DNA of 64,000 nt from Takifugu bimaculatus (lineage: Eukaryota; Chordata; Actinopteri; Tetraodontiformes; Tetraodontidae), in assembly GCA_004026145.2 (NCBI GenBank), contig CP034992.1, forward strand, positions 18,492,984 through 18,556,983, written 5' to 3'. This document shows positions 22,517 through 32,559 of this stretch, one piece after another (the first letter of the stretch is position 1; each line of letters opens with the position of its first letter). The position numbers were made by a program, and so were the translations under genes. The notes under the pieces are model-generated. The model was given only the letters and a program-made list of their open reading frames with translations. It made no database searches and was not told the origin of the DNA.

Positions 22517-22689
22517 ACTGAGTGGCTGCAGTTATCAGAGATCAGCTGTGACTCTCTGGCCTCGGCGCTGAGGTCCAATCCCTCCCATCTGAGGGTTCTG
22601 GACCTGAGTCAGAACCAGCTGAAGGATCCAGGAGTGAAGCTGCTCTGTGGTTTTCTCCAGGATCCTCTCTGTGAGCTGGAGACTCTCAG
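22517..22689 (+). CDS. NLRC3-like, LRR exon 3
   Basis: Acceptor CCTTATCCAG, donor CTCAG|GTCAGT, 173 nt. It contains the family-typical SDSLASALRSNPSHLRVLDLS pattern (21 residues in the translation, shown here only as a pattern) and an ending for a second repeat. It is one base off the usual length. The intron from 22690 to 24511 is long, and I see nothing certain in it. Confidence 0.7.
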
Positions 22690-24511
22690 GTCAGTCAGAG
22701 ATGATCCAGTACTTTCCCAGGTGTAACTAGTTAGACAATAAATGTTTCATGTTTGATCTTTGTTATAAACGTAGTGTTACAGTTCTCAGAAAAAAGACCA
22801 CACAGGACAGATTTGCAGTATTAAATTGGTTGTGGAAATCTGTCCCATGTGAGGATGGTCATCAATGACTAGAAAGGAAGTATCAGTTGTAGATTTGTCT
22901 TGTTTTATTTTAGGCTGGCCACAAAACCGCCCAAACATTCAGACCAATCAAAAATGGTTCTTCCTGTCTTTTAAAGATCAGAAGGAAAACTAGAAACCCA
23001 AAAGAAAGCTGCTGCAGTGTGCCATGCCCCTTCTCTCCTGAGAAAAGCCATCCCAAAAAAGAGAAAAGCCCAAGTGTGAAGTGAGCCCCTGTTAAACCTT
23101 GGTACCGAAAGCCTGCAGTCATTCTCATCTTAGGTGGCTTCATTCCAGCCAGAAGCCCAAACCTGCCTCCCTCTTAAAGGGGCAGCAGGTCAGTCCAACC
23201 ACAGAAACCTTCATGAAGATCTGAAGCTTTCAGCATCCACAATTGTTGCACCTCACTTCCATTGGAGTCCAAATCAGAAGTCAACAAGTTGATTCTACAC
23301 CGATTCTACACAATGCAACCATTTTAAAAAGGTTTCCATCCATAAGTTTTCACACATTTTTATATAAATCTGTTTGTTCATCGCCTCCTTCTTTGTAATG
23401 GTCATTAAAGAAAATGACCTTATTGGAGTTTTTCTCCTCACAAATATGACTTTCTATGAACGATGCAATAAATGCAGCTTGCAATCTAAGACAATATGGA
23501 AGTATGTGTATATAATAGTAGTGGAAGTAGCTCATAAAATAATACATTTGCTCTTCTCATCGAATCTTTCTATGTTATTAAAGAAAAACCTGCTCTTAGT
23601 CAACAACATCTAAGACATCAACCAAAAATCCTAATTTTCTACAATCTAATATAAAACAGTAGAGAAGACTCTTTCTGCAGAGACACTGGTGGCAGGAATG
23701 CAGAAGTATCACCTGCTCAACTTGGAAGGTGGAGCAGAAACCACCAGCTGAGAAGGTCCTCAGCGAGAGGAAGTGGTGGAGAACCATGAAACTTGCTAAG
23801 CTCCACCTCAGCTCCAGAGACGGGCTGAGCTGGAGCTGTGGCACCAGGTATCGCCCAGAAGAGCCTCCAACAAACAAGCTCTTCTCTTGGGAGGAGAGGG
23901 CTTTGAATCTCAGCTCAGTGTGCTTGTCTCTAGTAGGTGGCAGCTGCACCTTTTCCTGAGGTCCTTGTTGATGCCCTGAGGGGAATTGATGCTCCTGCAA
24001 TGTTTTCTGGCAGCATTGAGCTTGCAGTGGGGCAATCAAACACACTGTGGGGGGGCTCTCTTTCCTTCTCTCATCTGGAGAACAAGTGACACCAGCTGCC
24101 AATCATTGTTGGAGAAATGTGCAGTCAGGGGAACGATGTGTCCAGACTATAGCCACCCTTCCAGCATCCAGCAGTGTCTAAAACCTTTGATTTGGTTTCA
24201 CCAGAGAGTGTAGGGATTGCAGGGTCGCTGCAGCATCGCCCACAAGCTATCAGGAGTGGGTCGCTTTGTCCCAACTCCTGACAAGAGTTGAGTGCTATTG
24301 AGAAATGTGGTCTCACAAACTTGGAAGGTATTTTGACCCACACACTTTACATACGGTGTAGATCTTGTCCAACCGCCCTGAAAGAACCCAAAATAGGAAC
24401 ATACGGCAGATAAGCCGGTGCAGGACCAGAGGTTTGTTGCTTGTAAGCTGTGTTTTGCTCTGGTACATGTTGATTTTTATTTGTCTTCTCTCAAAATAAT
24501 TGTTATTTTAG
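22690..24511 (+). other. long intron of the NLR gene
   Basis: Contains a 168-codon minus-strand open frame at 23596-24102 and segments that look like former coding or repeat DNA (around 22914 and 23730-23960), but no motif I can name. An additional lost LRR exon is possible near 22914, where an ATTTTAG acceptor is followed by GGCTGG. Confidence 0.35.
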
Positions 24512-24683
24512 ACTAAGTCTGCAGTTTATCAGAGACCAGCTGTGATTCTGTGGCCTCAGCTCTGAAGTCCAACCTCTCCCATCTGAGGGTTCTGGACCTG
24601 AGCTCCAACACGTTGCAGGATTCAGGAGTGAAGCGGCTCTGTTCTGGACTGGAGAGTCCAAACTGTAAACTGGAGAGGCTCAG
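24512..24683 (+). CDS. NLRC3-like, LRR exon 4
   Basis: Acceptor GTTATTTTAG, donor CTCAG|GTCAGT, 172 nt. It encodes leucine-rich repeat sequence with HLRVLDLSSN-like and GVKRLCSGLESPNCKLERL-like parts. It is two bases short of the usual length. Confidence 0.75.
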
Positions 24684-24889
24684 GTCAGTCTTCATTTTTC
24701 TACCTATATACCAGCTGCTAAGATGGTGAAGTGAGGCTGTTCTCAACACTGCTGTGATGCACCACATTAAAAAAATTCCTTGGAATATCGTGAATTCAGG
24801 TCTGACCCAACTAAGAACTAACGTAGGTTTAGTACTGACGCAGATAACATGCAGACCTGCACCGTATAACCTCATCCTGCATTTTTCAG

Positions 24890-25057
24890 ATTAGAGCTGC
24901 AGTTTCAGAGATCAGCTGTGGCTCTCTGGCCTCGGCGCTGAGGTCCAATCCCTCCCATCTCAGAGAACTGGACCTGAGTGAACCAGCTGCAGGATTCAGG
25001 AGTGAAGCTGCTCTGTGGTTTTCTCCACTTTCCAAACTGCCGACTGGAAACTCTGAG
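24890..25057 (+). CDS. NLRC3-like, LRR exon 5
   Basis: Acceptor CATTTTTCAG, donor CTGAG|GTAAAC, 168 nt. It is very close to LRR exon 6, including about 180 bp of following intron, so the two arose by a recent tandem duplication. Small deletions near 24905 and 24980 alter the frame. Confidence 0.75.
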
Positions 25058-25587
25058 GTAAACACCATTCTCAAAAATGTCCATTATTCCATCCGAGGGT
25101 CCTCACACTTTCTGAGTGTGTGTGTTGTGCCCAGTTCCTTCAGGAGGGGGGCCACACGGGGACCACTTATTCATGATAAATTGATTTAAGGACAATGAAA
25201 AAGCCGACAGATGGTAACCAAAATTAGACAAAACTAGGTGAGGGTGCCTGGTAGACACCAGCCAACGAGGAGGGAGATGGTGAGGGAGACAGGAAGTCAT
25301 CTAAGACAGGTTGTGCCTTTAAAGATGAGCCACAGGTGAGATGGATCTCCATGATGAGATGGGAGGGAAAGAGGTGGGAGAACCTGGGAAGAGTGAGGGC
25401 CAGAACAATATATATTCTCCTTTGGAACAGTGCAAACCTGAGAGGTTGGAATTGTGGTAATTACATATTACTATCATTTTTTAACCTGTAACTAAATTAA
25501 ATATTTACAGATCATGCCTTTGATTAACCTTTCAGATTAATACTGGTTTCACTTATAACCTTATAAAAGTTTCCCTTCTTTATTTAG

Positions 25588-25758
25588 ATTAAGGCTGCAG
25601 GTTATCAGAGATCAGCTGTGGCTCTCTGGCCTCGGCGCTGAGGTCCAATCCCTCCCATCTCAGAGAACTGGACCTGGTGGGAACCAGCTGCAGGATCCAG
25701 GAGTGAAGCTGCTCTGTGGTTTTCTCCACTTTCCAAACTGCCGACTGGAAACTCTGAG
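25588..25758 (+). CDS. NLRC3-like, LRR exon 6
   Basis: Acceptor TTTATTTAG, donor CTGAG|GTAAAC, 171 nt. Near duplicate of LRR exon 5 with the same downstream intron. The assembly gap begins 175 bp later, inside that repeated intron, so more copies of this exon may be collapsed in the gap. Confidence 0.78.
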
Positions 25759-25933
25759 GTAAACACCATTCTCAAAAATGTCCATTATTCCATCCGAGGG
25801 TCCTCACACTTTCTGAGTGTGTGTGTTGTGCCCAGTTCCTTCAGGAGGGAGGGCCACACGGGGACCACTTATTCATGATAAATTGATTTAAGGACAATGA
25901 AAAAGCCCACAGATGGTAACCAAAATTAGACAA

Positions 25934-26033
25934 NNNNNNNNNNNNNNNNNNNNNNNNNNNNNNNNNNNNNNNNNNNNNNNNNNNNNNNNNNNNNNNNNNN
26001 NNNNNNNNNNNNNNNNNNNNNNNNNNNNNNNNN
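25934..26033. other. assembly gap (100 N)
   Basis: Exactly 100 N, a conventional placeholder for a gap of unknown size. The left flank is inside a tandemly repeated NLR intron. The right flank begins in the first intron of a B7-like gene, directly next to where its V-type Ig exon should be. The end of the NLR gene and a whole Ig gene body are therefore likely missing. Confidence 0.98.
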
Positions 26034-26495
26034 AAACAGCAACGTCACTCTCACACCTTCACACCTGAGCCGGAGCTGCTGCTGCTCCGGGGTCACTGCG
26101 ACTATGACGGGCTCTGGGGGGGCTGCAGGGCCCCCTGGCACCAGCCCAGGTCCCCGGAGACGGAGCCAGGTTGCTTCACAGGCGGAAGTTCGAGTTCCGC
26201 AAATGATCTGAAAGCTTCTGCAGGATGGAGACGCCGCCCACGCACACGCACGCACACACGCACCCGTCTGCAGGAGCTATGACGCAGCATCTAAAGTCCT
26301 CACCAGCCTCGAGCTCGGGAACAGCTTTGATCCGAACGCTACAAACTCTAATCACTATATTGATCCGTGCGAGGCGGGAGATGCTGAGGCGCGTGAGCAG
26401 CCGCCTCCTGCACGCGGAACCTCCAACACCTCGCATCAGATATATAATTAATCATCAATAATCTATCAAAGCCGCCTCGACGGTGGGTTTCTCAC
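26034..26495 (-). other. first intron of B7-like gene, copy A
   Basis: The DNA from AACGTCACTCTCACACC to the signal-peptide exon recurs at 45540-46005, 50002-50263 and 56003-56269. It contains a CACACG-rich microsatellite (26238-26270) and, in this copy, a hairpin GCGGAAGTTCGAGTTCCGC that mimics a tRNA T arm. Open frames in it come from the microsatellite and are not genes. Confidence 0.7.
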
Positions 26496-26550
26496 CTGCC
26501 GACGTCACAGCGAAGCAGAAGAGGAGGCACGAGACCCACAGCTCGTGCAT
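26496..26550 (-). CDS. signal-peptide exon of a B7/butyrophilin-like gene, copy A
   Basis: On the minus strand the ATG at 26550 begins MHELWVSCLLFCFAVTSA: a short polar start, a hydrophobic core and small residues before a cleavage site. One base later comes a donor, GCAG|GTGAGAAACC. The same exon with one residue changed is at 56270-56324. The next exon should be the V-type Ig domain, as at 49652-49981, but here the assembly gap intervenes. Upstream are TATA- and CCAAT-like boxes. Confidence 0.78.
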
Positions 26551-26585
26551 GGTGTTGGAAGAGTGAGGTCACCGCCACCGACGGC

Positions 26586-26634
26586 GGCATTTTAAGGTGC
26601 CTCGTGCCTCCTCTCACACCTGATTGGTCCGGAG
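26586..26634 (-). promoter_or_regulatory. promoter of the B7-like gene, copy A
   Basis: On the minus strand GGACCAATCAGG (26621-26632) is a canonical CCAAT box, followed about 25 bp later by CCTTAAAATGCC, a TATA-like box about 40 bp before the ATG. The same pair lies at 56363-56405 in copy C, where the TATA-like box reads CTTAAAACGC. Conservation of both supports the call. Confidence 0.5.
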
Positions 26635-26684
26635 CATTTCCGCTCTCCGCCGCAATAGAAGCGAGTCCGAAGTCTCAGGTTCAC

Positions 26685-27304
26685 GATATTCAAAGCGGAA
26701 GTGATGAAATTCACCATCATCAAAGAAAATGAGGCTTCAATCAAACTAATCTCGGTTTTATTGTTGCAGATTCACCACTTCTTCAACCTCCTCCTCTCTG
26801 GTTGCGTCGTTCTTCACAATTCTGTGATGGGACATTAAAACTCTATCAGTTTCCTGAGCAGACAGAGGAACATCATGGGAGGAACCTTCTCCTCACCTCC
26901 ACAGTTCTTCAGTACTCACACCGATGGCGTAACACATTTGGACCCGGTTCAGATCAAATTACAGTAAACTGAAAACAGAAAATTCCAGTAAAGATCATGT
27001 CAGCGTGTCTGCGCTGGTCCCACGTGTAATAAAACATCTATAACAGGACAGATCAGCGAAGCCAGGATTGAGCTGCTCACCTGTCCGAATTAGTAATGAC
27101 TGGTCCCAGTTTAGCCTCAGGGGTCAGATAACAGGTGGATCCTCCTGCGGGGTCGAGTTAGGATGGAATCATCTGCAGGAACAGAAACAATCGGGCGGGA
27201 GAAGAACCTGGTCCAGAACATTTGACCTGCGACACTCATCTACACATCTATACATTTATATATCTACTTCTACTCATCTATAAATCTACTAATCTATACA
27301 TCTA
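26685..27304. repeat. duplicated host segment S, copy A
   Basis: Begins GATATTCAAAGCG and runs through CACCACTTCTTCAACC, an AATTAGTAATGACTGG stretch and CATCTATACATC simple repeats to the L2 tail. The same segment is at 34125 (copy B), 56458 (copy C, shorter) and 59186 (copy D). In copies A and C it lies just upstream of a signal-peptide exon, which marks that as the original context. Confidence 0.9.
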
Positions 27305-27977
27305 CAATTCAATTCAGTTCAATCTTTATTTATATGGCACTTTTCATACACTGGGTAGCACAAAGTGCCTCACAGGGGATAAAAACAGCAAAGAGTAACA
27401 AGAGAATCAAGAAAAAGGACACACACATACACACACACGCACAGATACACACACAGATACACACACAGATACACACACTTAAACACACACACCCACACAC
27501 ACAAACAAGTTGAGACATGGCTGGGCACCGAGACCTGAGGCGAAGGAGATGCCACCTTTGGAGGCCCACCAGGCCGAGGGAGGTCACGGTCCGTGGCCAC
27601 AGGTGGTACCATGCCACAAAGACCAGCCGAACCCGGACAGACCGGAGGCTCCACCACCAAGGCACCAGAGCCCCCTAACCCCCCAGGCCAGAGCTGTCCA
27701 CGGGGACAGCACCCTCCCCAGCGGTAGACCGGAAACATCTCCCAGCCCTGCAGGCCCCCATGAGAAACACCATGAGGAAACACCATGAGGAAACACCATG
27801 AGGAGACACCATGAGGAGACACCATGAGGAAACACCATGAGGAAACACCATGAGGAGACACCATGAGGAAACACTGGAGCTAAAAACTGAAGGACTAAAA
27901 TAGTAAATGGGATAAAAGGTGTAAAGCTAAAAACTGAGAACTAAGAACTGAGGGAGTAAAACAGTCAGTTAACTGAG
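27305..27977 (-). mobile_element. L2 LINE 3' tail, copy A
   Basis: CAGTTCAATCTTTATTTATA followed by the 3' UTR of the L2 found in full at 34751-38300. It includes CA-rich and minisatellite parts. It stops at AACTGAGAAA, where BEL gag sequence starts. The same L2/BEL junction recurs at about 60463. Confidence 0.88.
27757..27872. repeat. 14-bp minisatellite (ACACCATGAGGAAA), copy A
   Basis: About eight units of ACACCATGAGGAAA or ACACCATGAGGAGA in the L2 3' UTR. Copy B (35165-35230) has about five and copy D (60238-60358) about eight in a different order, so the array changes quickly. Confidence 0.93.
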
Positions 27978-27984
27978 AAACGCA

Positions 27985-28555
27985 ATTGAGGATAAACTGC
28001 ACAGGCTACTTGGCACCAGAAGAGGAACGTTGGCTCGAATCACAACTCTAATGAGGGAAGTTCACAGTCTGATCACTGAAGCTGGTAATCTGCCAACAGT
28101 GCAAGAAATAATGCAGGATAAGTTCAACGCCAGTGTGCTGGACGTTAAGGAGATAAATAGGCAAATAGGAGGTCTTTTGTCTGAGGATGAGAAGGAGGCT
28201 GATATTAAGAACTGGTTTGAGCCCAAAATGATGGTCATCAGTGAGTTTACTGAAGAAACTGAAAAATGGATGGAGCAGGAGATTTCAAGCTTACGCCCAC
28301 AGACCAAGAAGAGGAAGAGATTGGGCCTGAAGATTGTGAGTCACAAGTGGGGATAAATTCCAACCAGCCTATAAACAAGAATGGTTCACGTGCGGTGCGT
28401 TCAACTGTCATGTCTACTCATTCATCAGTTTGTGCTCTTGAAGAAGCCAAGCTCTGTGGTTTAGTGGAACGTGGTGTAGTTTTGCAAAAGAAACATGAGC
28501 TGGAAATGGAGGAAGCGCGTATTAAGGCTGTGAAAGAGAAACTGAAACTAAAGTA
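27985..28555 (+). pseudogene. BEL gag, N-terminal half
   Basis: Encodes KLHRLLGTRRGTLARITTLM and a helical region with EIMQDKFNASVLD, DEKEADIKNWFEPKM and a basic Lys-rich end. A shift near 28320 moves to another frame that continues to 28555. Two shorter copies are at 58768-59185 and 60463-60552. Gag forms the particle that packages element RNA. Confidence 0.75.
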
Positions 28556-28630
28556 ATCACGGATCCACTTTTTGGTGACCTACAGGGCAAAAACACATCT
28601 ACAGCAGGAAAAGGCAAAGAAAATGAGAAA

Positions 28631-30499
28631 GTGGTCAAGAGTGTATCAAAAGGAAGTAGCTTCGCAACTAATATGACAACAGGAAAGAAGAGTGCAGCTA
28701 CAACACCGAAACAAAGAAACTCAGCCAAAACAGGAAAGGCTTTTGAAACACCATGTTTATTTTGTCAAGGGAATCACACATTGGAATCTTGTAGCAAGAT
28801 CAAGGACGTACCAAACAAGGAACGACTTGATGTATTGAAAACAAAGGGACTGTGTTGCGGGTGTTTAAGACGGGGGCATATTAGCCAGAACTGTAAGAAG
28901 AAAATAATATGTAAACAGTGTTCACGGAGACACCCGGACATTCTTCATCAGAATGAGGAGACTAGGAACACCACATCTGTGACCAATCAGGGTAATACTC
29001 AGAATAAAGAGATGTCTGTAGTTCCAGGTTCAGCCAAGCAAGAGGTGTGTGGATACACTGGGGCCGGAGAAATGGACTGCTTGTTACCCGTGGTTCCTGT
29101 AAAGGTGAAGTCCCGCAACAGTGGAAGGTCTATAGAGACATATGCCTTTATGGATCCCGGGAGTACAGCCACGTTCTGTACGGAGGACCTCAGGAAGAAA
29201 CTGAATGAGAAGGGAAAGCTGACTCGGATCTCATTGAGTACAATGGGAGAGAACAACGCAGGAGAACAAAAGTTGATCACCAGTTATCTGCTCACGGATT
29301 TGGAGGTGTGTAACCTTGAGGGAGAAGAGTATTTGCAACTACTCAAAGTTTTCAGGCACAGTAACATCCCTGTCCAGAGAGAAAACATTCCCAGTCAGCA
29401 ACATCTACAGAAGTGGTCTTACCTGAGTGACTTGAATTTACCGCATATCAATGCTAATGTAGGCCTTCTCATTGGAGCCAACAACTCTAAATTAATGGAG
29501 CCCTGGCATGTAATTAATAGTCAGGAGGAAGGGCCCTACGCGGTAAAGACGGTTCTTGGCAGGATGGTGTGTGGACCAGTGACAAACGAAAACACACTTT
29601 TCAGAGGTAAAACAGCTCATTACGGTGTTAACAGAGTTGCAGTGGAGGAAGTGGAACAGTTACTGATACAGCAGTATAACAAAGATTTTCCGGAGCGTCT
29701 ATATGACGATAAAGAAGAAATGTCTCAGGAGGACAAATTGTTTATGCAGTCAGTGCAAAAGACAACCAAGTTTACAGATGGACATTACTGTGTGGGGCTC
29801 CCACTGAGAGACAAGGATGTGAAAATGGCCAACAACCGCTGTGTGGCCGAACAGCGAGCTGCTGCTCTGAAGAGAAAGCTGATGAAGAACAAAGAGTTTC
29901 TTGAGGACTACAGAAGATGTATGGACACTATACTGGAAAAAGGTTACGCCATGGAAGTTCCTCAAGATCAGCTTTCCCGTGACGACAACAGGGTTTGGTA
30001 TGTCCCACACCATGGGGTATACCACCCGAAGAAAAAGAAAATACGTGTGGTCTTTGATTGCAATGCCACCTTTCAGGATGTGTCGCTCAATGGTCAGTTG
30101 ATGCAGGGACCTGACCTCACCAACATGCTCATTGGTGCCTTAATGAGGTTTCGGGAAGAACCGATAGCGATGATGGTGGACATTGAGTCCATGTTTTATC
30201 AGGTCAGAGTACCGGGGACAGATGCAGACCTGTCGCGTTTTTTGTGGTGGCCGAATGGTGACCTTAGCGCACCTGTAAAGGAGTATAGGATGGTCGTACA
30301 TCTTTTCGGAGCAACTTCATCCCCTAGTGTGCTTCTTATGCGCTACGCAGAACGGCAGAAGATAGAAGAGGCATCCGCAGCCCCAGAAGCCGTGGAAACG
30401 GTTCTACGTAATTTTTATGTAGATGACTGTTTGAAATCTGTGGCTACAGAGGAAGAAGGCAGTTGCCCTGGTAAAGAGCCTTCGAGACCTGTGTGCTGA
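28631..30499 (+). pseudogene. BEL gag-pol: zinc knuckles, protease, reverse transcriptase
   Basis: A 622-codon open stretch. Residues 40-95 hold Cys/His knuckles (CLFCQGNHTLESC, CCGCLRRGHISQNC, CKQCSRRH). Residues about 150-340 hold the retropepsin with AFMDPGSTATFCTEDL, the active-site DPGS variant of DTG/DSG. From about 440 the RT has RVVFDCNATFQDVSLNGQL, MMVDIESMFYQVRVP and the catalytic FYVDDCL near the end. A frameshift just after YVDD ends the frame, while the DNA continues to encode family sequence. It copies element RNA into DNA. The long open frame suggests a fairly recent insertion. Confidence 0.92.
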
Positions 30500-31330
30500 G
30501 GGAGGGTTTAGCCTCACAAAGTGGGTCAGTAACAGCAGGAGAGTCTTGTCATCCATTCCTGCAGAACTCCAAGCTACTGAGCTGAAAGACCTGGATCTCG
30601 CACAGGATGACTTGCCCACAGAGCGAGCTCTAGGAGTGGCAATGGTGTACGGAAGATGATACGTTTACTTACCGAATCAAGTCACAGGACAAGCCCAAGA
30701 CGAGAAGAGGAATTCTCTCTGTCGTAAATTCTACTTACGACCCTCTTGGCTTCCTAGTACCACTGATACTCCACGCCAAGCTTCTTATGAGGGACTTGTG
30801 TAAAGAAAAGCTAGGATGGGATGAGGAATTCAGTGACTCCCGGACAGAACGATGGTATAAGTGGCTGGAAGATCTTACTCTCGTCTTGGGCTTCAGCATC
30901 AGTAGATGTGTCAAACCCAAGAACTTTGGAACCACAAAGGTGGCCAGGTTGCACCATTTTTCTGATGCAAGCGAGGTTGCCTATGGCACAGCATCTTACC
31001 TCGTTCTGGAGAATGACAAGGGCAGGATCCACTGTTCACTTGCGATGGGGAAGTCTAGAGTTTCGCCGCTAAAACAGATCATCGTTCCAAGGCTAGAGTT
31101 GACTGCAGCAGTAGTTGCAGTGAAGGTGGACAGAATGCTGCAGGAGGAAATGCAGATCCCACTCCAGCAGTCAATCTTCTGGACTGACAGCACAACGGTC
31201 CTGAAATACATAGACAGCGAGACTGCCCGCTACAAGACCTTCGTGGCAACAGGATTACACTCATATGAGAGGCCACCAAGCCATCGCAGTGGAGGTATGT
31301 CAGGACGTCGCAGAACCCACGGCTGACAAG
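30500..31330 (+). pseudogene. BEL RT thumb and RNase H
   Basis: After the YVDD frameshift the reading resumes through ALRGLCAEGGFSLTKWVSNS-type sequence, then from 30787 an open frame carries WYKWLEDL, RLHHFSDASEVAYG (RNase H first Asp region), PRLELTAAVVAVKV and IFWTDSTTVLKYI. It ends in frame-broken DNA before the 31463 insertion. Confidence 0.85.
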
Positions 31331-31462
31331 GCGACCAGGGGTCTGAAAGCTAGAAGCTTGATGCAAGATAGAGACTGGATAAATGGCCCACAGTTCCTTT
31401 TACAGCCAGAAAGTGAATGGCCACAGAGTGTTACGCTCGAGAGGACTGGCGGTCAAGTGTGG

Positions 31463-32000
31463 CGGAACCCCCAAAGAAGGCAGACAGACACGGGAATAAA
31501 AGTAAACTCAGACGGTTTTAATGAAGCAAAAAAGACAGGAGGGAAGAAACTAAATGAGGAGAGAGGCCGAGACAAACTATAGGGGGCGTGATGCCAGCAG
31601 ACGAACCAAGTCGAGATCCAGGGGCGAGAGTCCGTGGGGGAGTCCAAGTGTCCAGAGGCCAGGAGAAATCCGTCCGAGGAAGGGGAAGAGGAAGAGGTCA
31701 GAGGAAGAGGGGCTAGGAAGGTTGCAGAGGAGCAGAGGGAGACGCTGGAAGACGCAGGGAGACACAGAGAGGCGCTGGGGAGCCTGGAGAGATGCTGGGT
31801 CGACGGGACGTGTTGCCAAAACATCAGTTAGATCAAGCGCTGGCCTGAGTGCAGAGGGGCCTTTATGGGTGCAGAGTCGTTTGGGGCGGATTGGGTGCAG
31901 CTGGAGGAGAGGGCCCAGGTGGTGGTGGTTGAGCTGATTGCACAGGAGGAGGTGGGGCCAGAGTAGGGAGTCACAACCACAGAGACCAGAAAACATGAAT
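31463..32000. mobile_element. 538-bp insertion inside BEL pol
   Basis: The BEL reading ...CAAGTGTGG continues at CAGAACATGCAGAATGATCC after 32000. The intervening DNA is foreign: purine-rich, opening CGGAACCCCCAAAGAAGGC and closing CCAGAAAACATGAAT. It has 120-140-codon open frames on both strands but no motif. Its style resembles the non-autonomous element at 61476-61768. No clear inverted ends or target duplication are visible. Confidence 0.6.
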
Positions 32001-32559
32001 CAGAACATGCAGAATGATCCAGAGGTTAAAACTATCACAGTAAACACCATCACAATCGATGAAAAGTTTGACTGTATGTCCAAATTACTTCAATACTACG
32101 ACAGTTGGAACCGGTTGAAAGAGGGCGGTTGCATGGATTATGGAAGTTAGAAAGTTGTTGATCCACCTGAAAAACAAGTTCTAAGTGAGACCAGTCAATC
32201 CGAAAAGGATCCAGAGAAGCAGAAGGTGATTGTGCAACAGAACATGGAAAAGTACAGAAGTACTATGGAAAGGAGATCTGTTACCTTTGAGCAGCTGATG
32301 ACAGCAGAGGCAGAAATCATCCGGTACAGCCAAAGTCAATGCTTTCCTGAGGAAATTCTCTGCAGCAATAAGCCTGTCAAGAAAAGCAGCCAGCCTGTAC
32401 AGGCTTGATCCCAAGATGGCTTCCTGAGAGTAGGAGGACGGCTCAACAGAGCGGCCATGCCAGCTGAGACCAAACATCCAAACACTCCAGAGTTGCAATT
32501 CTCATACTGAATGAAAATCCATGAGAAGATCGGTCACATTCCGGGCGCAACTACATGTT
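32001..32559 (+). pseudogene. BEL pol spacer between RNase H and integrase
   Basis: Frame-broken but recognisable BEL spacer sequence: ITIDEKFDCMSKLLQYYDSW, later the helix around EQLMTAEAEIIRYSQSQCFP and FLRVGGRLNRAAMPAETKHP. Stops and shifts interrupt it at several points. Confidence 0.7.

Larger units (their letters stand above)
17489..25758 (+). pseudogene. NLRC3-like NOD-like receptor gene (FISNA-NACHT-LRR), frame-broken and incomplete
   Basis: Whole-gene entry; exons follow separately. The order is an N-terminal exon (17489-17602), a linker exon (18430-18533), one large FISNA-NACHT exon (19082-20847), then LRR exons at 21774, 22057, 22517, 24512, 24890 and 25588. This is the architecture of the expanded fish NLR-C family, cytosolic sensors with poorly known ligands, some acting on inflammatory signalling. 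Splice phases are consistent across the first three exons. The NACHT exon has about five frame breaks, and all six LRR exons differ from the usual 174 nt by small indels. No C-terminal B30.2 exon is seen before the gap at 25934. Either it is a decayed paralogue or the sequence carries uncorrected indels. Confidence 0.85.

Noticed and set aside
23596..24102. 168-codon minus-strand open frame within the NLR gene
   Set aside because: Composition and residues suggest no known domain, and it is antisense in a long intron. I could not support it as a gene.
26182..26200. Hairpin GCGGAAGTTCGAGTTCCGC resembling a tRNA T arm
   Set aside because: No acceptor, D or anticodon arm can be built around it, and in the 45.7-kb copy the stem is imperfect. 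Probably chance.
26225..26461. Open frame starting METPPTHTHAHTH, repeated at 45729 and 55979, with long minus-strand partners
   Set aside because: It comes from the CACACG microsatellite in the first intron of the B7-like gene and spans no splice-consistent exon. Its repetition reflects the intron duplication.
27757..27872. Regular direct repeats that could suggest a CRISPR array
   Set aside because: The units are contiguous with no unique spacers, in a eukaryotic LINE tail. It is a minisatellite.
31554..31996. Open frames of 123-139 codons on both strands
   Set aside because: They lie wholly in the foreign purine-rich insertion in BEL pol and show no domain.
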